A DNA stretch of 64,000 nt from Amorphochlora amoebiformis (lineage: Eukaryota > Cercozoa > Chlorarachniophyceae): positions 1-64,000 of the forward strand of contig BAAHQB010000068.1 of NCBI GenBank assembly GCA_054601695.1, read 5' to 3'. A model generated the notes under the pieces. It saw only the letters and a program-made list of their open reading frames with translations, had not been told where the DNA came from and ran no database searches. A program made the translations under genes and the position numbers. Below, piece after piece: positions 31,766-44,284 of the stretch (positions within the stretch are counted from its first letter, which is position 1; every line of letters begins with the position of its first letter).

Positions 31766-31775
<10 letters not shown>
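31371..31775. repeat. Diverged tandem duplication, period about 258 bp
   Basis: Copy 1 (31371-31587) and copy 2 (31629-31775) both run GTAGATATTTATATTC, then TGTCG(T/G)CGTGTGATAATAA, then A.TCGCTAAGAAGAAT..CGA.TACT and a CCTAT.CTA end before TA repeats. Copy 1 carries a GC-rich insert (GGTCCGGGTTCGGGTCGGGTTCGG) missing from copy 2, whose sequence has drifted to A/T. Confidence 0.75.
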
Positions 31776-31813
<38 letters not shown>

Positions 31814-31848
31814 GTATATATATGAGATATATATATATATATATATAT

Positions 31849-31949
31849 ACATATGTATATGTGTGTATATATATAAATCCATATGTGTATTATATATTTG
31901 TGTATATATGTTTATATTACATACAAGCAGGTTATATATATATATATAT

Positions 31950-32035
<86 letters not shown>

Positions 32036-32113
32036 GTATATGTGTGTATATATATAAATCCATATGTGTATTATGTATGTGTGTATATATGTTTATATTA
32101 TATACAAGCAGGT
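31849..32113. repeat. Direct duplication of 83 bp at 181-bp period
   Basis: ACATATGTATATGTGTGTATATATATAAATCCATATGTGTATTAT...GTTTATATTA.ATACAAGCAGGT occurs at 31849-31931 and 32030-32113, separated by a TA tract. The copies differ at only a few positions. Confidence 0.88.
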
Positions 32114-32418
32114 GTATTTTGGTATATGTATACATTTTGATAGTGACATAGAGAGCATTGAAAGGTAGTTTGTTAGTGTTAGGGAGTGGTAACCAGTTGG
32201 TATGTATGGACCACGATCGAACTCCCGAGATGGTTCCTTGGAATGTTTCTGGAATCTTGTCAGATGAAATCTCAGATCTTATCAAGAAAACTTATAGAAT
32301 AATGTTAAATCTTCTCGAGTTGATTTATATATATATATATATTATATATATATATATATATATGTATGTATATATATATATATGCATACGTATATATATA
32401 TATATATATAATATATAC

Positions 32419-32473
<55 letters not shown>

Positions 32474-32522
32474 TATATCTATTGTACATATATTACCAAA
32501 AACATTTACATATACATATATG

Positions 32523-32569
<47 letters not shown>

Positions 32570-33103
32570 CTATCTTTATACCGTTGTATATCACATATAT
32601 ATTTATACATATTAAAAAATTCTACATACATTTGAACAAACAATCCTAATTTGTTATTGTGAAAGCAAAAGCACACATAAAACAAACCAAGGCCTCTCTT
32701 TCCACACGCTTTTCTTTTCGTCGTGCGTCTTTTTCATAAGCCCTACCGACCCCTTCCAACTCTCGTTCCCGTTTTGCATTCAAAATCGAAACTGTTCGTA
32801 CTTCTAGTTGTGGGTCCAACATCGAATCATCCAACATCGAATCATCGATGTCGGAAAAGACCGGATGCCACGTTCTTGGATTCCGACATGGAAACCGCCA
32901 TGGCCAAGATATTGAGATTCATCATTTCAATATCTAGATATTTACACTCCTTGCACGTGTATATATTCAACAGTCCATGCCGGACAATCTATCGTCGGAC
33001 AATCTATCGCTTGGCAGGACGTCCAGCAGACCGGCATTATTCAAATGCTCCTCACATTCCGACGCAAATTACTACGCGATAATCACCACGCAGCCTCTGC
33101 ACC
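32114..33103. other. Spacer and 5' flank of the zinc-cluster gene
   Basis: 32114-32325 is unique; one plus frame there (from about 32158) looks protein-like but has no known domain. 32326-32570 is TA microsatellite. 32600-33103 is GC-richer and presumably the promoter and 5' untranslated region; it includes short duplications (CATCGAATCATCCAACATCGAATCAT at about 32819 and GGACAATCTATCG twice at about 32981-33010). Confidence 0.45.
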
Positions 33104-34267
33104 ATGGACCAGTTCAGCGCCTACATGCCCCCTGATTCCCCGAACGGCTTCCTTCCCAGGAAATACACACCGTTCTCCTCAAGCTTCTCGACAGGCCTAC
33201 CAAGCTCTCGCAGACGGCGCTGGGCTAACAATTTGAACAGCGAAATTCTCTTCAGCAACGACAGTGTTATTTCATTGTATGATGTTATCAACTCCAACTA
33301 TGGAACACCAACTGGCCACCTCAGCATCCACAAGTTAAACCTTCAGGAACCTCGTGTTCATCCTGAGCTCCCAAGTATCGAGAAAGCTTGTAAACTGGAA
33401 CGTCCGCTAACTCCGGAAAAACGACCCACTTTGTTGTCGCCTTATTCCCCTCGCCTCTCTCCAGTTCTAATCTACCCACAGTCTCAAGACTCTCAACGGT
33501 CGCCTCAGACCTCGCGAGGTGTAACAGGTTTCAAGCTCGATTCTCTTCGTTTTTCGCCGCCTCAGATCGACAAGTCCATCTCGCAAGAGGTCGTGGAATC
33601 TAAGCTCGATTCCTCTCGTCTCTCTAAGTCTCTACCCAAGCCACACGGCGAACCGCAGCCACAGTCCGAAAAGCAGCCACAGTTCGAACCGATGCCTCAG
33701 ATGGACACGTTCGCCTCGCGAGGTGTAACAGGTTTCAAGTCCGATTCTTCTCGCCTGTCGTCGTCTGAGATCGACACGTTCACCTCACGAGATGTGACAA
33801 AATCCAATCGTGAATCTTATCCCTTGAAGTCTCCAGCCCTACCACCGTGTCCGGCCGAGCTGCAGTCTGAACCACTACCTCAAATCTCCACGTCGATTGC
33901 ACGATTTGGGTCCAAGACAACTCACAAGAAGCATCGCAGCAACAAAATCATCGCTTGTAACCATTGCCATGCGAGCAAGGCCAGGTGCTGCGGCCAGCGT
34001 CCATGTTCGCGTTGTTGCAAGAGGGGGAGAGACTCAACTTGCGTCGATCGACCAAGTAAGCGAATTCGCAGGTTCCAAAAGGTGGGGAAGCCCAAGTGTT
34101 CACGAAAGAAGCTGTCGGATATGTTGAACATCCACCAGGGTGTGCCGTGTGGGAGGGATGAGAGGTGCACCAGGCCTCACTGCCACCCAGGACATTGCCG
34201 TGTGGGGGAGCGACAGAGTATAGACGTCATTCGTAAAAAATCTAAGCAGCGGAAAGGAGATCCGTAG
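33104..34267 (+). CDS. Zn2Cys6 zinc-cluster protein, probable transcription regulator
   Basis: An uninterrupted 387-aa frame. The start CACCATGG at 33104 is a good Kozak match. Residues 1-270 are Ser/Pro/Gln-rich and likely disordered, with internal repeats (SRGVTGFK at 137-144 and 205-212, then SRDVTKS). Residues 285-313 hold Cys285, 288, 295, 301, 304 and 313 in the spacing C-x2-C-x6-C-x5-C-x2-C-x8-C (ACNHCHASKARCCGQRPCSR...), followed by a basic arm VDRPSKRIRRF. This matches the fungal-type binuclear zinc cluster that binds CGG-containing DNA in the nucleus. A second Cys/His group (Cys349, 355, 360, 365 with His359, 361 and 364) precedes a Lys/Arg-rich C terminus. The cluster is C-terminal, unlike the usual N-terminal place in fungi, and no fungal middle homology domain is seen. 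Target genes cannot be inferred from neighbours. Confidence 0.82.
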   Translation: MDQFSAYMPPDSPNGFLPRKYTPFSSSFSTGLPSSRRRRWANNLNSEILFSNDSVISLYDVINSNYGTPTGHLSIHKLNLQEPRVHPELPSIEKACKLERPLTPEKRPTLLSPYSPRLSPVLIYPQSQDSQRSPQTSRGVTGFKLDSLRFSPPQIDKSISQEVVESKLDSSRLSKSLPKPHGEPQPQSEKQPQFEPMPQMDTFASRGVTGFKSDSSRLSSSEIDTFTSRDVTKSNRESYPLKSPALPPCPAELQSEPLPQISTSIARFGSKTTHKKHRSNKIIACNHCHASKARCCGQRPCSRCCKRGRDSTCVDRPSKRIRRFQKVGKPKCSRKKLSDMLNIHQGVPCGRDERCTRPHCHPGHCRVGERQSIDVIRKKSKQRKGDP

Positions 34268-34834
34268 ATCTAGAATAGCCTCAGAATATAATTATAAGTT
34301 CTAGTTATAATCTTGAAGAATCTCCTCGTCATTCTGACATCCAATTTATTTCATTGAATATGTCAATTTCATCAATCATTGGTTTCTAGTATACCTCGTA
34401 ACTCCAGTGACTAAAAACTCCGAGGAAATGTTAGCAACTTAGCGTAAAATATAAACTGAAGTTCTGTGCAATGATTGAAGTACTAGTTTACGTGTTGAAT
34501 AACCGAAAGGAAACAAATTTCTTTAATCACAGTGTTAACATAAATTGAGCTTGTTATATGCGTGGTATCATCACTCCACTTAGTAGAGTTGAGTCAAGCT
34601 CCATCGCAGCAGATAGGTCTGTCTAGTTGTCTAGCTATATATATAGTCAGCGCAAGCTATGGCGATTTGATAAGCTAACTACAGGGAGTCACGGCGCGTC
34701 ATCTGATCATAAGGCTCTTCTATTGGTTCCTTGTCAACCACCCCACTCACTTCTGGGACATTTTCTGATGTGATGTACAAAGCTTACTCATTCAGTGTGT
34801 TTAAATATACCCATGTGTTCCAGAACATATACAA

Positions 34835-34835
<1 letters not shown>
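34268..34835. other. 3' flank of the zinc-cluster gene
   Basis: AT-rich unique sequence after the TAG stop. No exact AATAAA lies within the first 100 bases; AATATAATTATAAG at about 34285 is the nearest A-rich candidate. No gene is seen. Confidence 0.5.
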
Positions 34836-34876
<41 letters not shown>

Positions 34877-34944
34877 TATATACATATATATACACACATA
34901 TATATATATATATATATTTATATACGTACACATACGTGATACTC

Positions 34945-34990
<46 letters not shown>

Positions 34991-35021
34991 TATATGTATA
35001 TATGTATATATGTACAATATA

Positions 35022-35053
<32 letters not shown>

Positions 35054-35136
35054 CATATATTTATATATGTATATATACATATACATATATGTATACATAT
35101 AAGTATAATTGTATGTGCATGTATGTGTATACTTAC

Positions 35137-35182
<46 letters not shown>

Positions 35183-35246
35183 TAAGTATGTAACAACTAT
35201 ATATATATATTTTAAATATAAATATATATATATATATATATATACA

Positions 35247-35308
<62 letters not shown>

Positions 35309-35350
35309 CATATATATATAATATATATATATATACATGTACAATAACAG

Positions 35351-35385
<35 letters not shown>

Positions 35386-35575
35386 ATATGTATGTATATA
35401 TATACATGTGCAATAACAGATATATATATATATATATATATATATATCGTATATATACATGTACAATAACAGATATATGTATATATATATGTAATATGTA
35501 TATATGTAATATGTTTTCTATAGAGAAATATACGCAAATATTATGCCAAATAATATATATATATATAATATATAT

Positions 35576-35636
<61 letters not shown>

Positions 35637-36290
35637 ATACAAATATCCATATTTATATATTTTGTGTACATTTATATGAAATATATAATAGATAAATTAA
35701 ATACATTAATTTCTACAAATATATATATATATATGTATATATAAAGTATATATTATTGAGTTTCCCTCTATATATATACATGTGCATATGTACATACCTA
35801 CACAACACACACACACATATATGTATATATGTATACATATACATACATATATATGTATATATATATATATATGTATATGTATATATAATGTATATAGTTA
35901 TATAAATATATGTAAATTGTCCTAAAATCTATGTTATTTGTACATATATATAATGCATATATTTGACATATATATATATATATATATATATGTGTATTGT
36001 ATGTAAGATTTGTATATATAAATAAGTTTCCATCTTTTTTTCTTTTCATATATATATATTTCTATGTGTATTCTATGTAAGATTTGTGTATATATGTAAT
36101 AAGTTTCCTTCTTCTGTTCTTTTCTTGCAATCTTCTGCTGCTATCTCTCCACCCTTTATGTACATGTATATATTTTTACATATGTATGTATGTGTATATA
36201 TATATATATGTAAATATATATATATATATATATATATGTCCATATATATAAATATGTATATATATATGTATATAGATATTACCAGTATAA

Positions 36291-36363
<73 letters not shown>

Positions 36364-36421
36364 CATGCATGCTTGTATATTGCAAATTTATATTTATATA
36401 CATATCAATATACATGTATAC

Positions 36422-36456
<35 letters not shown>

Positions 36457-36480
36457 TATATGAATAATATATTCTATAAC
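34836..36480. repeat. TA microsatellite field with two local duplications
   Basis: (TA)n throughout, with unique breaks. TACATGT(A/G)CAATAACAGATAT occurs three times (about 35334, 35403 and 35457). A 74-bp-period duplication (TGTGTATT.TATGTAAGATTTGT...AATAAGTTTCC.TCTT) occurs at 35991 and 36065. The long open frames here are Tyr/Ile alternation only. Confidence 0.85.
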
Positions 36481-36714
36481 TTTGTGACTACATTAGTTAT
36501 ACACTAAAGAAATACACACATAGCAATCTAGAAATATACTTATGTTTAACGATATGTATGTGTAATGTGTATAATTATATACATATGTATATGTATATAT
36601 GTACATATACACATATATATTTATATTTATATATACATGTATATCTATATATATATATGTATAAATATATATGTATATAATACTATATATATATACATAT
36701 ACATATATATATAC

Positions 36715-36750
<36 letters not shown>

Positions 36751-36775
36751 GTATGTATATATATATGTATATATA

Positions 36776-36826
<51 letters not shown>

Positions 36827-36906
36827 CATTTACGTATATATTTTTATGTATATATATAAATATGTACATATTATATATATATATCTAATACATGTATATA
36901 TATAGT

Positions 36907-36963
<57 letters not shown>

Positions 36964-37256
36964 GGTACAGGAGGCGCAGCATATACTGGGATAGGAGGAA
37001 TGATTTCCTATATATAATACACTCACATATATATATATATATATATATGTATATGTATACATATATCTATATATATATATATATATATTAGCTTAAGTGT
37101 ATCCCCAATCTTGAATCTAAGGGTAAGGTGAGGGTAAAACCTAACCTTAGGGATGACAGACGCCAACCCCGATGTGTTTAAACCTTCCTCCTAAGGAATA
37201 TATATATGTATATATATATATGTATATATATATGTTTATATATATGCATAGATATA

Positions 37257-37303
<47 letters not shown>

Positions 37304-37305
37304 AT
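36481..37305. repeat. Microsatellites with two small unique islands
   Basis: (TA)n with TATG steps. Islands at 36961-37025 (CCGGTACAGGAGGCGCAGC...) and 37091-37195 interrupt it. The second contains telomere-like words (CTAAGGGTAAGGTGAGGGTAAAACCTAACCTTAGGG). No gene. Confidence 0.75.
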
Positions 37306-37309
37306 CTAC

Positions 37310-37567
37310 ATTGTGTTCTGGAACGGGAGAAAGGAGGGGACAGATTGAGGAAAAAGAGGCAGTGGACGGAGAATTAAACAAAACCCGAGAGAAAGAGAGA
37401 CTAGAGAGACACCAAAAATACTGAGAGAGAAGAAAAAGAAACAAACGAGAGAGAAAGATAAAGAGAGAGAAGATAGAAGAGAGAGAGAGAGAGCAGAGAT
37501 AGGAGAAAGAGAGACGAGAGAGGAGAGAGCTGGAGAGAGAAAAGAGAGAGACAAATTAGGAGAGAAA

Positions 37568-37621
<54 letters not shown>

Positions 37622-37665
37622 GAGAGAGAGAGAGAGAGATAAAAGAGACGGAGGAGTTTGTTTGT
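37310..37665. repeat. Polypurine (GA-rich) tract interrupted by TA repeat
   Basis: Plus strand is overwhelmingly A/G, dominated by GAGAGA and GAGAAAGA, from about 37318 to 37570, then (TA)n at 37570-37617, then (GA)n at 37622-37640. Translations on the minus strand (Ser/Leu/Phe) are compositional. Confidence 0.88.
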
Positions 37666-37692
37666 TTGATTTATATACACCGACATGGATAC

Positions 37693-37842
37693 ATGGAGAC
37701 CTTATTGGCGTTGGGTGAGAATGCTTTCATGGATATGTTGGGGTTTGTTGGTAATGAAACGGCATTGGTGTTGGGTGAGAATGCAGTCATGGATGTTTTC
37801 AGATTTATTGGAACGGAATCTCCAATTCCCATTACTTCAAAC

Positions 37843-37845
<3 letters not shown>
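37693..37845 (+). CDS. Small ORF with two 20-residue repeats
   Basis: ATG at 37693 opens a 50-aa frame ending TAA at 37843-37845. It contains two 20-residue units, [20 protein letters not shown] and [20 protein letters not shown], from 60-bp DNA units. Differences between the units are mostly conservative (Phe/Val, Met/Val, Val/Ile, Leu/Val), which hints at past protein selection. The frame is open upstream into the GA tract, so this could be an exon of a larger or decayed repeat protein. Function unknown. Confidence 0.3.
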
Positions 37846-37900
<55 letters not shown>

Positions 37901-37991
37901 TATATACATAAATTGTATTGAGTAGATGTGTATATACACCAGTACATATATATATATATATATATATATACAATATAATATATTATATAAA

Positions 37992-38034
<43 letters not shown>

Positions 38035-38066
38035 CTTCTGTGCCTCTAAACGCCGGGATATATATT

Positions 38067-38097
<31 letters not shown>

Positions 38098-38195
38098 TGT
38101 ATTATATTATGTATATATATATATGTATGTATATACATATATCTATGTATATATGTATTTATATGTATACATAAATATGTATATTATATATATAT
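37846..38195. repeat. TA microsatellite
   Basis: (TA)n with a 30-base unique island (CCGCTTCTGTGCCTCTAAACGCCGGGATA) at about 38031-38060. No gene. Confidence 0.85.
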
Positions 38196-39070
38196 ATGTA
38201 TTCCGTTTTCATAGTACGACAGCGACGTACACGCCCCGGATATACGTGTATCGTTCCAAATATAATACCACGGCTAACAACTTACACCGAGCGAAGGCGA
38301 AGGTATACCCATTCGACTTTTGAAAATATGCTCCAAACGTTTACTCACCCTACACTTACTACATGTGTCTGCAACTCGACAGCTACGTGCTTGACAATTC
38401 TCTAGGTTGGTAGAATATGAAATTATCACTTTATCAATTCGCTCAGGTGAAACCTAGTTGCCACGTGCCAAACCAACTCATCCGGGTTATAGCCGGCGCT
38501 AGCAACCGCTAACGCGTACATGAGTTGTACAATACTGCTTCATTTTTGAGATGTCACATACGGTAACATTTCTGTTTGATTTCTAGATGTGAGAAAAGAC
38601 AATGTTGATGTTTGAAAATCTCTGTTGATATGTTTACAGTCAATACATGTTTTCCAGGCTTATAACCTCATGTCACAATGAGTAAGCATTAACGTTTGAT
38701 GTTTCAATAATGCCCTTTATGAGCGTCCTGAAGGTGTTCGTTTGTATGTTGGCGGTGGATACACATGCTTTGAAGATTCTCATAATAATGTGTGTATGAA
38801 TGTGCATGGCTGGTGTCAGTGCATACGGTGATGGTGTCGTAGGGCTCTATGCACATGTGCACACGGAATGCATATACGTGGTTTTGAGGTTATAACCGCG
38901 TATGTATATGAAGACGAGAAACATAGCACATGTTGGGCAACCGTACGAACGACCGAGCACAATAGCGCACAATACAATACCATACAATACAATACCATAC
39001 AATACCATACAATACAAACATTACTTCCCGAATCATCAAACCAGATATTTTATCTTCTTCTATGCATTTT
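38196..39070. other. Unique spacer with pentanucleotide repeat
   Basis: Mostly unique, moderate-GC sequence without a convincing coding frame. At about 38967-39015 there is a (CAATAC/CATACAATAC) repeat of 5-10-bp period. An imperfect dyad ATACGTGGTT...AACCGCGTAT lies at 38874-38903. Confidence 0.55.
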
Positions 39071-39201
39071 CCATATATATATATATATGTATATAATATG
39101 TATATTGTATGTTTATATTTGTAAACACTTATATGTCTATAAGTGTATTGTATATGCACATGTGCATGCACATTGTTTCGTACAGATATACATGTATATA
39201 C

Positions 39202-39254
<53 letters not shown>

Positions 39255-39319
39255 CATATATACAAGTTTAGCATGCTTTGTCGAAATGTGTGACATGTAG
39301 ACGACAGGGTGAAATTTGC

Positions 39320-39536
39320 ACAGCTTTCTCTCGCTCTTCTCACTGTCTCTCTTTCTCCAATTCAATTCCGCTCTTTTCCCCTACCTCTCTCTTTCTTTTT
39401 CCTCCATTTCTCTCCTTTTTTCTCTCTATTTCTCCCTTTTTTCTCTATTCCTCTCATTTTCCTCATTTTCCTCTTTTTCCTCCAATTCTCTCTCTTCTTG
39501 CTCTCTTTGTCTCTCTCTGTCTTTCCCTTTCTTCCG
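39320..39536. repeat. Polypyrimidine (CT-rich) tract
   Basis: Plus strand is almost all C/T (TCTCTC, TTTTCCTC, TTCTCTCT) for over 200 bases. It opens all plus frames as Ser/Leu/Phe sequence. Preceded by a TA tract at 39078-39255. Confidence 0.9.
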
Positions 39537-39689
39537 TAACAATAAGGACGTATTAATAAAGGATAATCAAATGTACCTTTACTATTACATATGTACATAT
39601 TTTCATATCTATTTTTGCTTAGACATATACTCATAAATATATCACATATGTAATTTTGCATATATTATGCATATTGATACCTGTTTTTG

Positions 39690-39860
39690 ATTAGCCCTAG
39701 CAGTTTGAGTTTGTAGTTTTGCAGCTGACACACATAACCATTCGACATAGACTCAGGGTTTGGCACAGGCTGAAACTTAGAGTTCAGCTTATTCAATATG
39801 GCTAAAAGTTGGGTTTAGCTATTGTTAGGGTCAGGGTTATGATTGGGTTACTTCTGTGCG
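39690..39860. repeat. Degenerate telomere-like sequence
   Basis: Words such as CTCAGGGTTTGG, AGTTGGGTTTAGC, TTGTTAGGGTCAGGGTTATGATTGGGTT recall TTAGGG repeats, heavily diverged. It follows the CT tract at 39.3-39.5 kb. Confidence 0.45.
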
Positions 39861-39889
39861 AGAATCGGCGTTTTGATCGATAGTATAGA

Positions 39890-39942
39890 ACTATATGTAT
39901 AGAAATATGTGTATGCTATATATACGTATATAATATATCTAT

Positions 39943-39975
<33 letters not shown>

Positions 39976-40096
39976 GCGTATCTATGTATATATATATATA
40001 TATATATATATACATACATATAATACACACACATATGTATGTATGTATATGTATGTGTATGTATGTGTATATGCCATGTATACTCAACAAATTTAA

Positions 40097-40176
<80 letters not shown>

Positions 40177-40220
40177 CGCAACTTATATATGTACATATAT
40201 ATATGTGTTTATTGCAAATA

Positions 40221-40253
<33 letters not shown>

Positions 40254-40281
40254 GTATGTATATATATTATATATAAATATA

Positions 40282-40380
<99 letters not shown>

Positions 40381-40394
40381 TATATACATATATA

Positions 40395-40439
<45 letters not shown>

Positions 40440-40796
40440 TACATACATATATATATATATATATGTACATATATATATGTATATATATATGTGTATACGG
40501 GAACATGATGAATGAAGAAAAACATATGATATGTATTTACATATATTTTCAAATATCATATGTATGAATACAGCTATTTGTATATGTATTATAATATGTG
40601 TAAACACACATATACATATATATGTATATATTTTCAATTCTTAATAAATTGATATCTATATACATATATGTATATATATATATTATATGAATTGTGTATA
40701 ATAAATATATATTTATATATATATTTATATCTATAAATAATTGTATATATATACATATATATGTATACATGTATTGTATATATATATATACATATA

Positions 40797-40841
<45 letters not shown>

Positions 40842-40910
40842 GCAAATATAAATATATATATACATATATATATATATGTATATGTATGTGTGTATTTATA
40901 TGTATAGTTA
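39890..40910. repeat. TA microsatellite field
   Basis: (TA)n with TATG/TACA steps, longest near-pure run about 40289-40376. Unique breaks lie at 40074-40105, 40498-40600 and 40632-40660. No gene. Confidence 0.88.
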
Positions 40911-40956
40911 CCTGCAAGAACTCCCCCAATAAACACTACCCCTCCAACAACGCTAC

Positions 40957-41440
40957 CCTAGGGTTAGGGTTAGAGTTAGGGTTAGGGTTAGGGTTAGGGT
41001 TAGGGTTAGGGTTAGGATTATGGATAGAGACCTTAGGGTTCGGGTTAGGTGTTGGGTGTGCGATTAGGGCATCGGATTAGAGTTAAGATTTCGTTAGGGT
41101 AGGGCTAAGCTTGGGGCTTAGGGTTAGGGTTATGGTTAGAGTTAATGTTAGGGTGAGGGTTTATGGTTAGAATTAGTATTATAGATAGGGTTATGGGTAG
41201 AGTTAGGTATTCGTAACGGACACGTGTAGGGTTAGGGACTTAAAGAGTTTGGCTTCGGCTTAAGATTGTGATTATGGTTGATGTTAGGAACATAAAGGCG
41301 TAGGCTTAAGGTTAGGGTTAGGGTAAGGATAGTGGGATTAGGGTGATGCTTATGCGTACGGGTAAAGTTAGGGCTACGGTTTGGTCTGGGTTTGAATGTG
41401 ATTGGGTTACAGAGTTAAGAATAAAGGTTACTGGATATGG
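40957..41440. repeat. Interstitial telomere-type block, TTAGGG strand, degenerating rightward
   Basis: Starts with about nine near-perfect GGGTTA units (40959-41018), then drifts through TTAGGTGTTGGG, TTATGGTTAGAG and TTAGGTATTCG to barely recognisable GGTTA words by 41440. The gradient looks like a telomere remnant decaying away from its best-kept side. Confidence 0.93.
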
Positions 41441-41519
41441 TTAAGATTGGATAAGTACATTGTTACGCTGAGGGTTTACACATACGATTTGATGAGGATT
41501 CGAATAGATCCAGGTTAGT

Positions 41520-41690
41520 ATATATATATATATATATATATGTCGTTTATGATATAACGTTTACGTATATATTTATATATTAATACATATCGTGTATGTG
41601 TATATGTTACATATGCCCACATCAATATCATTTATTCAATTTGGGTATATGCATATTTATACATATATATATATATATGTATTTATACAT

Positions 41691-41763
<73 letters not shown>

Positions 41764-41798
41764 ACAAATTTATATATACATATATATATATATATATT

Positions 41799-41829
<31 letters not shown>

Positions 41830-41830
41830 G
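41520..41830. repeat. TA microsatellite
   Basis: (TA)n at 41520-41541 and 41694-41830, including a near-pure run at about 41698-41757, with unique sequence between 41542 and 41665. Ends at the long inverted repeat. Confidence 0.85.
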
Positions 41831-41932
41831 TATACATATGTATATATTTACGTATATTTGTATATATCAAAATACATTTCTAAATGTATTTTGATATGTT
41901 CAAATATACGTATATATATACATATATATATA
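41830..41932. repeat. Long inverted repeat with a 2-base loop
   Basis: The inner arms are perfect for 16 bases: ATATCAAAATACATTT (41864-41879), loop CT, AAATGTATTTTGATAT (41882-41897). Outward the pairing continues with few mismatches through ACGTATATTTG (41850-41860) against CAAATATACGT and into the flanking AT-rich sequence, about 45 of 52 positions per arm. Confidence 0.9.
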
Positions 41933-41935
41933 TAT

Positions 41936-41981
<46 letters not shown>

Positions 41982-42549
41982 TATGTACATATATATATAT
42001 ACACACATAATATATGTATATGTATATATATTGTATGTGTATATACATCGCTTTGTATGTGTATTGATGCAATACTTACAAATCTGAGTAATAATGCAAA
42101 AATATATAATTACATATATGGATATATGTGAAGTAACATGAATGCGGATATGCATGCGATGTATACATGGTTGTTTACGTATGTATATCATATACATACC
42201 ACGATAGCTGTTGTACTCACTTCGTCCTATATTGATATAAACAAATAACTCTATTTGAATGTATACTACATAAATGCTTATGTGTGTATATAGTGCAGTG
42301 ATAGATTCATATCTTTTTGCGTACATAACTAGAGCCGTGGGTATTACATGCACAGACACAAGTAATTATAAACTTACATATACACACATACACACACATA
42401 TACACATACATTATATATATATATACACACATATGTATACATATATTTATATATACAAGTATATATTTGCGTAATAATATATACATACGTATTGCTTAGA
42501 TATCGAATAACATACATATACATGTAATCTGTGCTTACATGTATGTATG

Positions 42550-42614
<65 letters not shown>

Positions 42615-42745
42615 GTTATAAGACTATATATATATATATATATATATATAATCACATGTACATATGCATATTATATGTACATACATACATACATAAACAA
42701 ATATATATATATGTATATTTACATTGTATGTATATATATATATGA

Positions 42746-42793
<48 letters not shown>

Positions 42794-42891
42794 GTATGTA
42801 AATGGTCTTGGTCATTATATTTTATGTATGTATGGTCTGGGTAAATATGTACATAATAAATACATACACAGATATATACACATACACACAC

Positions 42892-42939
<48 letters not shown>

Positions 42940-43261
42940 ACATGCCATCTGCACATGCATATTTATACTTATGGATATAATATATAGATATCTTCATATA
43001 TACATAAAAATATATGTTCATGTTATATTCATATGTATATGTGAATTTATATACATAAATATACGCATATATATATTTATATATATATACACACACATAT
43101 ATATATATATTTATATAGATTTATATATATATACATATATGTTTACATGTACGTAAATATTTGTATTTATGTGCATTGTATTATGTTTTTGCATATGTAT
43201 AATTTGGGCAAGTGGGTATAACATACATACAAACGCACACGTATGTATACATACATATATA

Positions 43262-43316
<55 letters not shown>

Positions 43317-43317
43317 T

Positions 43318-43350
<33 letters not shown>

Positions 43351-43447
43351 CATATATGCACATACACATATATATATGTATATATATATGTACAGCTTAG
43401 AGTTAAATTAGGTACTCTTACCTTATTTTCTGGTGACGAATTATCCA

Positions 43448-43484
<37 letters not shown>

Positions 43485-43505
43485 ATATATGTTCTTCTAT
43501 GTATT

Positions 43506-43544
<39 letters not shown>

Positions 43545-43735
43545 GCAATAGATTATAGGTATATAGAAACACATGCAGCTTAGACATTTGTACTTATGCG
43601 TAAAAAGTGTGTACACTCGTAAAAGTATATGAACAGATGTGTTTTATATAATATTATACAAGATATACCCAAAGAGAGTATGAAGTGATATAGTCTTATA
43701 CGTGTACAGATTAATTCGATGATTATGTAACTATA
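41933..43735. repeat. TA/CA microsatellites alternating with AT-rich unique sequence
   Basis: Microsatellites fill about 41933-42035, 42370-42440, 42550-42655, 42745-42790, 42895-42935, 43075-43130, 43255-43390 and 43450-43540. Unique AT-rich sequence lies between (notably 42040-42365 and 43545-43735). No gene is supported. Confidence 0.8.
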
Positions 43736-43739
43736 TTGT

Positions 43740-44204
43740 CCATCTCTGTTTCCCCACTGAACGATGTTCTCTCGTCTCTCTCTCTTTCCTCTTTTCTCCT
43801 GACATTCCTCTGTTTTTGTTTTGTCTTTCTCTCATTTCTTGATCTTGATTTTAAGATAAGTTTGCTGAGATTTGGGAAAAAAAGGGAGCACACACTCCCT
43901 CTTCTTTCTCGTTCACTTCCCAGGCCTCCTTTTCTCGACATCCGTTCCCCTCTCCTCCCCTCTCTACTCCTCTCTCTTCTCCTCTCTCTCTTTCCGTCTC
44001 TTTTCTCTTTTTGTCTCTCTTTTTCTCTCTCTCTTTTTCTCTCTCTCTTCCTCTCTCTCTTTTGTTCTCTTTTTTCCCCTTCGTCTTCTGAAATGATCCC
44101 TGTGAGCCTCTGTTGCGGTCGAGAAATGCGGTTTGGTCAGCCTTGTCCCCCCTCTTCTTTTGTCCTCTTCTTCTTTCTCCCTCACTGCTCTCGCTTTCGT
44201 TTTG

Positions 44205-44239
<35 letters not shown>

Positions 44240-44275
44240 CCCTTCTCTCTTCTCCCTCCTATCCCTCAAGAGAAA
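43740..44275. repeat. Large polypyrimidine (CT-rich) tract
   Basis: Over 500 bases dominated by CTCTCT, TTTCTCTC and CCTCTC, with a short mixed insert (about 44090-44145). A long plus-strand open frame (Ser/Leu/Phe) is compositional. The minus strand is polypurine. Confidence 0.9.
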
Positions 44276-44284
44276 TTGCTACTA

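Noticed and set aside
32158-32330. Protein-like frame starting SLLVLGSGNQLVCMDHDRTP
   Set aside because: Both strands look equally protein-like, it runs into TA repeat, has no splice partner and no recognised family.
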